From: an uncultured Acetobacteraceae bacterium
Lineage (GTDB): Bacteria; Pseudomonadota; Alphaproteobacteria; Acetobacterales; Acetobacteraceae
DNA: 64,000 bases
Reading direction: 5' to 3'
NCBI GenBank assembly: GCA_903877125.1
Contig: CAIRCM010000004.1
Coordinates: forward strand, 1 to 64,000
Made by a program: the position numbers and the translations under genes
Part shown: in pieces, positions 7,979 through 16,144 of the stretch
Numbering within the stretch: position 1 is the stretch's first letter
How the letters are laid out: every line of letters begins with the position of its first letter
The notes under the pieces: generated by a model
Databases searched by the model: none
Told to the model about the DNA's origin: nothing
What the model saw: the letters and a program-made list of their open reading frames with translations, nothing else

Positions 7979-8535
7979 GGCCGGACGGGCATGGTGTCCA
8001 CCCGACTAAGCAATAAGCTTGCGTGGGGGGGCTGTTTGCGTCATGGTCCGCGCCGCTCCGGTACCGCAACCGGGGGCCGCGGCGGTGCCGCGAACCCCTG
8101 GTCCGATTCGGTGAGCGCGTGAGCCCTCTTGTGCACGCAGGATAGCAACCTGCAACGCCGACAGGGGCGGGACCGCCTCATTGAGCGCGATATCGGCCGT
8201 GTCGCGCCCCCAATTCGGATTTGTGGCGCGCCGGGTTCGTCCGCGAGGGCGGTCGGCAACTGTTTTCACACGGGGCAGCGTTCCGCGAGGGAGCGCGCCG
8301 ACCGAACGTCAGGGACCGATGAGCCACGCCGCTGCCTTTTTGCTCGCGATCGAACCACCGCCCGTTGTGGCGGCAGGCGTCGCGGGCTTGCGCGCGCATC
8401 GGAGGAGTTTCCCCAACCTGTCCGACGGGCCCCATTCCTCAAACATATTCCGGCGCTCCAGGGCGCGTGCTTGGGCGCGGATCGCGCTCGGGGTAACGCC
8501 ACGCAGCCGAGCGCCGTACCGGAGTTCAGGCGTAA
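7979..8535. other. 557-bp non-coding region, probably the rne leader
   Basis: No convincing gene is present; the short frames on both strands lack family motifs and ribosome-binding sites. The segment is GC-rich with several possible hairpins, for example around 8075-8100 (GGGGGCCGCGGCGG with a CCGCG partner). A long 5' leader is a known feature of rne in enterobacteria, where it is the target of RNase E autoregulation. The same role here is inference from position only. Confidence 0.45.
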
Positions 8536-11500
8536 ATGACGAAGCGTATGTTGATCGATGCCACACACGCGGAAGAAACACGCGTTGTGGTTCTGGATGG
8601 TAGCCGACTAGAAGATTTCGACGTCGAGACATCGAGTAAACGGCAACTCAAGGGTAACATCTACCTCGCCAAGGTTGTCCGGGTCGAACCCAGCCTCCAG
8701 GCTGCGTTCGTGGAATATGGCGGCAACCGCCATGGATTCCTGGCCTTCGCGGAAATTCACCCCGACTACTACCAGATCCCTGTCGCCGACCGGCAGCTAC
8801 TGATTGCGATGGAGCTGGAGCAGGCTCGGCTGGAAGAGGAACAGGCCGAACTGGAAATGGCTCTGGAATCGGGGGGGTCGTTCGAGGCCGAGCCGGTGCC
8901 GGTCCCGGTGGTTGCCGAGAGTGAAGCCGAGGCCGCACCGGACGCCACGGAAAACCTGGAAGCGGCGATCGCGGCCGAATTGTTGCCGCCCACCGGGGCC
9001 GACGAGCCCGATCAAGCAGTGTCGGACGCCGAACTGCCAGCCAACGCGCAAGCTTTGGTGATCGAGACGGCAGTGGTGCACGGCCCGGCGGAGATCGAAA
9101 CATCCGAAACGGCGGACATCGTTCCGGAGATCGCGGTAGCGGCACCGGACACCGCGCCAAGCGAAACTGTCGCGGAAGCGAGCCCGGCACCTGTCGTGGC
9201 GGAACCGGTTGCGGACGCCGAGCCGGTCACCGAGGCTCAGAACGGTGACGCCGAATCGCGGGACCGCGAGGATACGGCGCGAGTCGAGGCAACGCATGCC
9301 GAGGCTGCCGAACCGGCACCGGACCCGTTCGACGCCCCTGCCCCGTTCTCGGACCCCGCCGAAGAGTTCTTCAGCGCCTCCGACGAGGACAGGACAAACG
9401 ACAACGACGCCGACGACCTCGATGCCGGGGAGGCCGATGGCCCGCCGCCGGAAACCGTGGGTGGCGGGGACACCGATACCGGCGAGGAACGCGCCGAACG
9501 TCGGCAGCAGTCGCGCTTCATGCGCAACTACAAAATTCAGGAAGTCATCCACCGCCGGCAGATCCTGTTGATCCAGGTGGTCAAGGAAGAGCGCGGCACC
9601 AAGGGCGCGGCGCTGACGACGTATCTCTCGCTCGCCGGGCGGTTCAGCGTGCTGATGCCGAATTCCCCACGCGGGGGCGGCATTTCGCGGAAGATCACCT
9701 CGGCGGCCGATCGGCGGCGGTTGAAAGAGGTGATGACCGAGTTGGATATCCCCCGGGGCATGGGGATGATCGTGCGCACCGCGGGGGCGCAGCGGCCGAA
9801 GCCGGAGATCAAGCGCGACTGCGAATATCTGCTGCGTCTGTGGGACGATATCCGCGAACTGACGATGAAGTCGGTGGCGCCGGCGCTGATCTACGAGGAA
9901 GCCAGCCTGATCAAGCGGGCGATCCGCGACGTTTACTCGCGCGACATCGACGAGATTCTGGTGGACGGCGAGGATGGCTGGCGCGCGGCGCATGATTTCA
10001 TGCGCATGCTGATGCCGACCCACGCGAAGAAAGTGCAGTTGTGGCGCGATCCGCAGCCGCTGTTCGCGCGCGGCCAGGTCGAAGCGCAGTTGGATGCGAT
10101 GCTGCAGCCGATCGTGCAACTGCGTTCCGGCGGGTATCTGGTGATCAACCAGACCGAGGCGCTGGTCGCGATCGACGTGAACTCCGGCCGGTCCACCCGC
10201 GAGCGAAACATCGAAGAGACAGCGCTGCGGACCAATCTGGAAGCGGCGGACGAAGCGGCTCGGCAGTTGCGGTTGCGCGATCTGGCCGGGCTGATCGTCA
10301 TCGATTTCATCGACATGGAATCGAAGCGGCACAACGCGATGGTCGAGCGGCGCATCAAGGAAGCGCTGAAGAACGACAGGGCGCGCATCCAGGTCGGGCA
10401 TATCAGCCATTTCGGCCTGCTGGAAATGAGCCGTCAGCGGCTGCGGCCGTCGTTGGCCGAGGCGAGTTTCATCGCCTGCCCGCATTGCGGCGGCACCGGC
10501 CATGTCCGTAGCACCGACAATGCGGCAATCCACGTCTTGCGCGGGATCGAGGAGGAAGGCGGCAAGCGTCGCGCGGCGGAGATTGTCGTGCACGTGGCGA
10601 CCGCGATCGCGCTCTATCTGCTCAACCACAAACGAGAGCGGTTGCAGGAGATCGAACAGCGCTACGGCATGCGCGTGATTGTCGCGGCCGACGATTCGCA
10701 GACCGGCAGCGGATACCGGATCGACCGCACGCGCAGCCGTGCCGAGGGAGAGTTCATCCCCGCTCCGATGCCGGCCGGATTGCCGCCGTTGTCTGCCCTG
10801 TCGCATTTGGATGCGGATGAGGACGAAGTACCGGTTGCGGAAGACGAAACGGACGACTCCCCTGCCCCGGCCGCCGTGTCTGGACGGGCGGAAACCGCCG
10901 AAGAAGCGGCCGAACGCGGCAAGCGGCGGCGGCGGCGGCGGCGGGGCCGGCGGGAGGATGGGTCTCCGTCCCAGCCCGGCGATGCTGACGGCGATGAAGG
11001 CGGCAGCGATGCCGAGGATGCTGGCACCGAGGAAGCTGCCGCGGCCGAAGCCGAGGCGGGGGATGAGGCTGTGGCGACCGACGCCGCACCGAGCGAGGTT
11101 GTTTCGACCGAGGACGTGCCTGCCGAAGCGCCGGTCGACGGCGAGGACGATGGCAAGAACCGCCGGCGCGGACGCCGGGGCGGTCGGCGCAAGCGGCGGG
11201 ACGGGTCGGAGGGCGATCTGCTCGCCATCGCCGAACCCGATGCGGAACAGCCGGACCTTCCGCCGGTACCCGCCTATACCGGGCCGACGCCAGCGAACCC
11301 GTTCGGCGGCGAGGTATTCGACATCTTCGACGTGCTGGAACAGGCGGAGCAGCGGGCGGCCGCGCAGGTGCATGTGGTGACAGCGGCGCCGACGCCGATG
11401 CCGGAACCGATGCCGGTTGACGCGACGGTCGAGGCCGTTGCCGAGCCCGAAACACAGCCGGACTTGCCCGTTGCGGCGGCGCCGGAACCGGCGGCTATCG

Positions 11501-11691
11501 TCGAACCTGAACCGGTCGTTGAACCCGTGCCAGTCGCCGAACCCGAACCGGTTGTCGAAGCGACGCCGGAACCGGCCCCTGAGCCAGAACCGGAACAGAT
11601 TGTGGAGCCCGTTGCCGGCCCGGCGATCCAGCCGATCGTGATCGGCGAGGCGCCGCCTGTGGAGAAAAAGCGCGGGTGGTGGCGTCGATGA
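8536..11691 (+). CDS. rne: Ribonuclease E
   Basis: A 1051-residue essential endoribonuclease and degradosome scaffold. The S1 domain is split: its first half is at residues 1-90, then a roughly 220-residue Glu/Ala/Pro-rich acidic insert follows, and homology resumes at R-x-M-R-N-Y-K-I-Q-E-V. The catalytic aspartates are D547 (A-I-D-V-N-S-G-R) and D593 (I-D-F-I-D-M), and the zinc link is C648-P-H-C651. The C-terminal third is low-complexity, with K-R-R-R-R-R-R-G-R-R and G-R-R-G-G-R-R-K-R-R basic patches separated by acidic stretches, and Pro/Glu/Val repeats. It ends K-K-R-G-W-W-R-R, a tail resembling that of other alphaproteobacterial RNases E. Confidence 0.96.
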   Translation: MTKRMLIDATHAEETRVVVLDGSRLEDFDVETSSKRQLKGNIYLAKVVRVEPSLQAAFVEYGGNRHGFLAFAEIHPDYYQIPVADRQLLIAMELEQARLEEEQAELEMALESGGSFEAEPVPVPVVAESEAEAAPDATENLEAAIAAELLPPTGADEPDQAVSDAELPANAQALVIETAVVHGPAEIETSETADIVPEIAVAAPDTAPSETVAEASPAPVVAEPVADAEPVTEAQNGDAESRDREDTARVEATHAEAAEPAPDPFDAPAPFSDPAEEFFSASDEDRTNDNDADDLDAGEADGPPPETVGGGDTDTGEERAERRQQSRFMRNYKIQEVIHRRQILLIQVVKEERGTKGAALTTYLSLAGRFSVLMPNSPRGGGISRKITSAADRRRLKEVMTELDIPRGMGMIVRTAGAQRPKPEIKRDCEYLLRLWDDIRELTMKSVAPALIYEEASLIKRAIRDVYSRDIDEILVDGEDGWRAAHDFMRMLMPTHAKKVQLWRDPQPLFARGQVEAQLDAMLQPIVQLRSGGYLVINQTEALVAIDVNSGRSTRERNIEETALRTNLEAADEAARQLRLRDLAGLIVIDFIDMESKRHNAMVERRIKEALKNDRARIQVGHISHFGLLEMSRQRLRPSLAEASFIACPHCGGTGHVRSTDNAAIHVLRGIEEEGGKRRAAEIVVHVATAIALYLLNHKRERLQEIEQRYGMRVIVAADDSQTGSGYRIDRTRSRAEGEFIPAPMPAGLPPLSALSHLDADEDEVPVAEDETDDSPAPAAVSGRAETAEEAAERGKRRRRRRRGRREDGSPSQPGDADGDEGGSDAEDAGTEEAAAAEAEAGDEAVATDAAPSEVVSTEDVPAEAPVDGEDDGKNRRRGRRGGRRKRRDGSEGDLLAIAEPDAEQPDLPPVPAYTGPTPANPFGGEVFDIFDVLEQAEQRAAAQVHVVTAAPTPMPEPMPVDATVEAVAEPETQPDLPVAAAPEPAAIVEPEPVVEPVPVAEPEPVVEATPEPAPEPEPEQIVEPVAGPAIQPIVIGEAPPVEKKRGWWRR

Positions 11692-11722
11692 TCCCGAAGC
11701 GCGCCACCGGCGGCTGACACCG

Positions 11723-12529
11723 GTGGTGGCGGGGTTCGAACTCCCCAAGCTTGGCCTCGGCACCTATCAAATGACTGGTGCCTCGTGCCAAGCTGCGGTG
11801 GAGAGCGCGCTTGGCCTAGGCTACCGGCATATCGACACTGGGCAGATGTATGGGAACGAGGCGGAGGTCGGGGCGGGTCTTGCTGCCTCCGGCCTTGTTC
11901 GGGACAGCTATATCCTGACTGGCAAGGTCTGCCACGCTTTGACGACGCCCGAGGTCGCGCGCGCCTCGCTTGAAGAAACGTTACGGCGGCTGCGAACGGA
12001 TCATCTCGATCTTTGTTTGTTGCACTGGCCGCGCGCGGGTCTGAATATTCCGGGCGTTCTGGAAATGCTGATGCGAGCACGGCAGGATGGACTGACGCGG
12101 GAGATCGGCGTGGCCAATTTTCCCCGACATCTGTTGCGTCAAGCTGTGGAAGACGTTGGGGCGCCGATCGTTTGCGATCAGGTCGAGTATCACGTGCTGC
12201 TCGATCAGACCGCGCTGCTGACCTATTTGCGCGCGCATGGGATGATGCTGGTCGCGCACGTGCCGTTGGCGCGCGGGGCGCTCGCGGACCACCCGGTGCT
12301 CGTACGAATCGGTGCGCGACATGGTGCGACGGCGGCGCAGGTGGCGCTGAAGTGGCTGATGGATCAGGAAAACGTGGCGGTCATTCCGAAGGCGGGGCGA
12401 CCGGCAAGCCAGCGGGAAAATCTCGCGGCGGTGAATCTGGTGCTGGACGACGCGGACCGGGCGGCGATCGCGGCACTGCCCAAGGACCGACGCACGGTAA
12501 ATCCGCCCTTCGCTCCGGCCTGGGATTGA
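11723..12529 (+). CDS. Aldo/keto reductase
   Basis: A 268-residue NADPH-dependent TIM-barrel oxidoreductase, probably of the 2,5-diketo-D-gluconate reductase/AKR5-like group. The tetrad is visible as D38 (H-I-D-T-G-Q-M-Y), Y43, K68 (L-T-G-K-V) and H101 (L-L-H-W-P). G-V-A-N-F and V-I-P-K-A-G-R complete the cofactor-binding side. The start is GTG at 11723, 31 bp after rne, with no strong ribosome-binding site. It is short by about ten residues at the N-terminus compared with many AKRs. It converges on the DUF3829 gene, with six bases between stops. Confidence 0.88.
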   Translation: MVAGFELPKLGLGTYQMTGASCQAAVESALGLGYRHIDTGQMYGNEAEVGAGLAASGLVRDSYILTGKVCHALTTPEVARASLEETLRRLRTDHLDLCLLHWPRAGLNIPGVLEMLMRARQDGLTREIGVANFPRHLLRQAVEDVGAPIVCDQVEYHVLLDQTALLTYLRAHGMMLVAHVPLARGALADHPVLVRIGARHGATAAQVALKWLMDQENVAVIPKAGRPASQRENLAAVNLVLDDADRAAIAALPKDRRTVNPPFAPAWD

Positions 12530-12535
12530 CCCTGA

Positions 12536-13474
12536 TCAGAAGCGGCCGCCGCGGTTGTAGGAGTCGACAAGCGAATTGTAATCCTTGATCAGCCGCGCCG
12601 TTGAGCCTTCCACCGTCCAACCGGCGCCGGAGTTCAGCATCATCTGCTCGCCCTGGCTGTAGGGTACGTGGTCGCGGACCCGGCGCATCGCCTGTTTGGC
12701 GGTTTTCAGGTATTCCTTCGCAGCGCTGACGAACATGCCGCCGAGGCCACCTTCCTTGTTGTCGGTCGCATAACGGTCGGCTTCGGTGACGATGGCGTCG
12801 TAGTCGGTCAGCGCGGCGTTGACCTTGTCGATATCCGGGACAGCAACCTTCTCGGCGCGCAGCAGCGTTTTCGCGCGCAGCATCACCGCCTCCAGATAGA
12901 AGTGCGCCTTGCGACCCTCAGTGCTTTCGACCTCGGCGAGTTTCGCGAGCGCGTTTCTGTCTTGAATCACGTCGACCGCGGCCCGCAGTTTTTGGTCCGC
13001 GGCGGCGAAGGCGTCCCAAGCGGCGATCAGGCGCGGGTGCAGCGCCTTGCCCTTCGCCATATGGTCGTCCTTGTAGTTCTGCTGTTCGTAGTAGTCGTCC
13101 GCTTCCTTCAACAGCGGTTCCAGTTTGACGATGGCATCGACGTAGGCGGCGCCCAACGCCTCCAGTTCCGGCTCATGCGGTTCTTTGGCGTTGGCGGCAG
13201 CCACCCCATCGGCGCAGGATTTCGGATCGTAGATGGTGTAGGTGCCATAGATGATACGTTCCGCCCCGGTCGGTCCGGTCTTGGCGGCCCAGCTGAAATA
13301 ACGCTCCCGCGACGAATAGGCCCTGGCCGATTCACGATTGATGCAGTCGATGTAGGCGTTGATTTTTTCGGTCAGCACCGACCTTTCGGCATACGCCGGG
13401 ACCGGTACGACGAAGCCTATAAACGCCAAAACCAGCGCGAAAATCGCGGTGTGAAATCCTGGGCGTTTCATCAT
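12536..13474 (-). CDS. YiiG-like DUF3829 protein, exported
   Basis: A 312-residue protein with a signal peptide (M-M-K-R-P, hydrophobic stretch, V-P-A-Y-A) and an all-helical mature part. The mature start (K-I-N-A-Y-I-D-C-I-N-R) and the later P-S-Q/P-Y-S-Q-G-E and Y-N-x-L-V-D-S-Y-N elements match DUF3829/YiiG proteins. E. coli YiiG is a lipoprotein, but I see no lipobox here, so this one is more likely periplasmic. The frame is open upstream to 13831, but the signal peptide sets the start at ATG 13472-13474 (or the adjacent 13471). The function of the family is unknown. Confidence 0.75.
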   Translation of the reverse strand: MMKRPGFHTAIFALVLAFIGFVVPVPAYAERSVLTEKINAYIDCINRESARAYSSRERYFSWAAKTGPTGAERIIYGTYTIYDPKSCADGVAAANAKEPHEPELEALGAAYVDAIVKLEPLLKEADDYYEQQNYKDDHMAKGKALHPRLIAAWDAFAAADQKLRAAVDVIQDRNALAKLAEVESTEGRKAHFYLEAVMLRAKTLLRAEKVAVPDIDKVNAALTDYDAIVTEADRYATDNKEGGLGGMFVSAAKEYLKTAKQAMRRVRDHVPYSQGEQMMLNSGAGWTVEGSTARLIKDYNSLVDSYNRGGRF

Positions 13475-13685
13475 GGTCTGGCTTCCATCCGTTAACGCGG
13501 CACTGGTATCGTCGGCAAAGCCCAACATTTCGGCGCCTCTGCTGTCAACGCGTTTCGCGACAGTCCGGACGGACACGTGAAGCAAATTTTGGTGTACGAA
13601 CGGTGAAGCGTTCGCCAGCTTGCGCAAACATTGCGTCTGGTGCCTATATCCGCACTGACCGGTTCGGGTCCAAAGGGAGGCAACG

Positions 13686-14489
13686 ATGAAAATATGTCTG
13701 TGTGGTTGCGCGCCACGGATGGGTCGGCGTAGCCTGATCGCTGGCGCCTTGGCGGCGACCGCCGTGCCCGCCGTCGCGGCGGTGCCGGCCGATCCCCGGT
13801 TGATCGACGATCTCGTCGTTGCAAATCGCATCCTTTATGACCAGGGCGTGGTCGATGGGTTCGGCCATATCTCGGCCCGTCACGACAAGGACCCGAACAG
13901 GTATCTGCTGTCGCGCAGCATGGCACCGGCGCTGGTCACCGCCGACGACATCATGGAATTCGATCTGGACAGCAATCCGACGGACAGCAGCGGACGCACA
14001 CCGTACCTCGAACGTTTCATCCATGGCGAGATATACAAGGTACGGCCCGACGTCATGGCCATCGTCCACAGCCACTCCCCCGCCGTGCTGCCTTTCGCCG
14101 ATACCCATACGCCGCTGAAACCGATGAACCATATCGCGGGGTTCCTGGGTTCGGGGCCGCCGGTGTTCGATATCCGCAGCACCGCCGGGGATGCCAGCGA
14201 CATGCTGATCCGCTCCAAAGATCTGGGCCGCGCTTTGGCGAAATCGATGGGGCAGAGCCAGATCCTGCTGATGCGCGGGCATGGATCGGTCGCGGCGGCG
14301 CAATCGGTGCGCCATGTCGTATTTCGGGCGATTTACACCGAGGTGAACGCCCGGACCGAGCTTCAGGCGATGGCGTTGGGAAAGCCGGTGTTCCTGAACG
14401 AAAAGGAAGCCGCCGCGGCCATGAAGACCAATGACGGCCTGGTCGAACGTCCTTGGGCCCTATGGAAGCAAAGGGTCGCCACTAAATAA
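13686..14489 (+). CDS. Class II aldolase/adducin-type protein with export signal
   Basis: A 267-residue protein. The N-terminus has M-G-R-R-S-L-I-A-G-A-L-A-A ending V-A-A, a Tat- or Sec-like signal, preceded by a Cys-rich stretch (C4, C6, C8). The mature part is a class II aldolase fold with the zinc ligands H128 and H130 (V-H-S-H-S-P) and H199 (R-G-H-G-S). Residues around G-F-G-H-I-S-A-R match the family. Cytosolic members are fuculose- or ribulose-phosphate aldolases, but an exported one would not meet phosphorylated sugars, so its substrate is unclear. GGGAGG precedes the ATG. It is followed by MITE copy B. Confidence 0.8.
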   Translation: MKICLCGCAPRMGRRSLIAGALAATAVPAVAAVPADPRLIDDLVVANRILYDQGVVDGFGHISARHDKDPNRYLLSRSMAPALVTADDIMEFDLDSNPTDSSGRTPYLERFIHGEIYKVRPDVMAIVHSHSPAVLPFADTHTPLKPMNHIAGFLGSGPPVFDIRSTAGDASDMLIRSKDLGRALAKSMGQSQILLMRGHGSVAAAQSVRHVVFRAIYTEVNARTELQAMALGKPVFLNEKEAAAAMKTNDGLVERPWALWKQRVATK

Positions 14490-14503
14490 CGGTTGGGGGA
14501 GTA

Positions 14504-14603
14504 CAGCACGATCGGGTCAAGTTGCCCCTATCGTGCTCTATAAATGTTTGTTTGATCGTGTGGTTCTCGCCGCCGTGTGATTCCACCTCTGGCGATCACG
14601 CGC
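14504..14603 (+). mobile_element. 100-bp MITE-like element, copy B
   Basis: Same length and orientation as copy A, with more substitutions (CAGCACGATC at the left end, GATCACGCGC at the right, GTTGCCCCTA in the palindrome). TA stands at both ends (14502-14503 and 14604-14605). The right-hand TA plus the terminal base of the element form the TAG stop codon of the LLM monooxygenase gene on the minus strand. It fills most of the 113 bp between two convergent genes. Confidence 0.78.
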
Positions 14604-15982
14604 TAATCAGTCCACCGTGCGGCGGCGGCGGGATGGGTATCCGGCAAACGGTCCCCGGCACCGAACAGCTTCTGCCGGTACGTCCCGTCAGTATACCCGG
14701 TCTTGTAGACGCCGCGTTCCTGCAGCACGGGCACGACCAGTTCGATGAACGTCTCCAGGCATTCCGGCATGACGGTGCGGGAAAGGTTGAAGCCGTCGAT
14801 ATCGCCCTCGTTCATCCACAACATCAATGCGTCGGCAATTTGTTCAGGAGAGCCGACGATCGGCGGCTGGCGGCTACCGAGGACGAAGCGGTCGAGCAGT
14901 TGGCGCTTGGTCCAACCCTGCCCCAGCGCAGCGGCGATCGCCTCGATATTCGATTGAATGGCCTGGCTGCCGCGCCCATCGACGGGTTCATCCATATCGA
15001 ATCGGGCGAAATCGATACCCAGGGATGCCCCGGCATGGGCCAGCGCGCCTTCCCTGTTCGCGTGGCTCCGGTAATCCTCCAGCATATCCCGGGCTTCCCG
15101 CTCGGTGCGCCCGGTCACGACGCTGCAACTGACGAAGGCCTGCATCGGTCGCGGCGCGGCGCGGGCGCGCAGGTCGGAGACGATGCGACGGACATTGGCG
15201 TGGGTGCTGCCGTAGAGAAACACGCATTCAGCATGGCGGGCGGCGAAGGCGCGGCCGCGGTCGGAAGCCCCGGCCTGGTACAGGACGGGGGTGCGTTGGG
15301 GCGACGGTTCCCACAGCGGGACGGCATCGATGTTGAATTGCTTGCCGTGATGGTGCACCGCGCGCACACGGGTGGGGTCGGTGTAGACGCCGGCGGTGCG
15401 ATCTCGGATCACCGCGTCGTCCCGCCAGCCGCCCTCCCATAGCTGATAGACCGCTTGCATATACTCATCGGCGAGGTCGTAGCGGTCATCATGCGCCATT
15501 TGCCCGGCCAATCCCATGGCCCGGGCAGCGCTGTCGAGATAACCGGTGACGATATTCCAGCCGATTCGTCCGCCGGTGAGATGATCCAAGGTGGCCATCC
15601 GGCGCGCGAACAGAAATGGCGGCTCATAGGCAAGGTTGCAGGTGACACCAAACCCCAGATGGTTGGTGGCGTGCGCCATCGCGGGCACGAGCGCCAAGGG
15701 ATCGATCAGGGGAATCTGCACGGCGCCGCGTAACGACGGGGCCGGACTTCCTCCATAAACGTCATAGACGCCGAGTATATCCGCGAGAAACAGTCCGTCG
15801 AACAGGCCCTTTTCCAGCAATTTGGCAAGGGCTACCCAGTAATCGAGGGAGTTATAGCGGCTTGAACGGTCACGCGGATGGGTCCACATGCCGTGCTGTA
15901 TGTGCCCGACACAGGCCATATCGAAGGCGTTCAGGCGGATTTGACGCGTTTCCGCATTTTGCCCACAACCATTGGATTGCAT
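14603..15982 (-). CDS. LLM flavin-dependent monooxygenase, NtaA/SnaA/DszA type
   Basis: A 459-residue FMNH2-dependent monooxygenase of the bacterial-luciferase superfamily. The opening L-N-A-F-D-M-x-C-V-G-H, the D-x-x-F-L-A-D segment, L-D-H-L-T-G-G-R-I-G-W-N-I-V-T and the Y-D-x-A-D-E-Y block are typical of the NtaA (nitrilotriacetate), DszA and SnaA branch. Such enzymes need a separate flavin reductase; none is adjacent. GGGAGA precedes the ATG. The gene is alone on its strand, and its stop codon lies at the edge of MITE copy B. The substrate is unknown. Confidence 0.85.
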   Translation of the reverse strand: MQSNGCGQNAETRQIRLNAFDMACVGHIQHGMWTHPRDRSSRYNSLDYWVALAKLLEKGLFDGLFLADILGVYDVYGGSPAPSLRGAVQIPLIDPLALVPAMAHATNHLGFGVTCNLAYEPPFLFARRMATLDHLTGGRIGWNIVTGYLDSAARAMGLAGQMAHDDRYDLADEYMQAVYQLWEGGWRDDAVIRDRTAGVYTDPTRVRAVHHHGKQFNIDAVPLWEPSPQRTPVLYQAGASDRGRAFAARHAECVFLYGSTHANVRRIVSDLRARAAPRPMQAFVSCSVVTGRTEREARDMLEDYRSHANREGALAHAGASLGIDFARFDMDEPVDGRGSQAIQSNIEAIAAALGQGWTKRQLLDRFVLGSRQPPIVGSPEQIADALMLWMNEGDIDGFNLSRTVMPECLETFIELVVPVLQERGVYKTGYTDGTYRQKLFGAGDRLPDTHPAAAARWTD

Positions 15983-16144
15983 TATGTTAATCTCCCGTCG
16001 ATGTGACCGCGCTTACCGACAATTCATGTTGGGACCGCGGTGCTGAATGCTTGCAAAATGCGTGTTGGCGCCCCATTCTGGGGACTGTTAACCATGTCAG
16101 TACTAGCTTCTCTTTTGCGTCCAATCATATAAGGACTTTCTCAG

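Noticed and set aside
8797-11763. A 988-residue open frame on the minus strand opposite rne
   Set aside because: Antisense shadow of the low-complexity rne gene; Arg/His-rich composition and no family motif.
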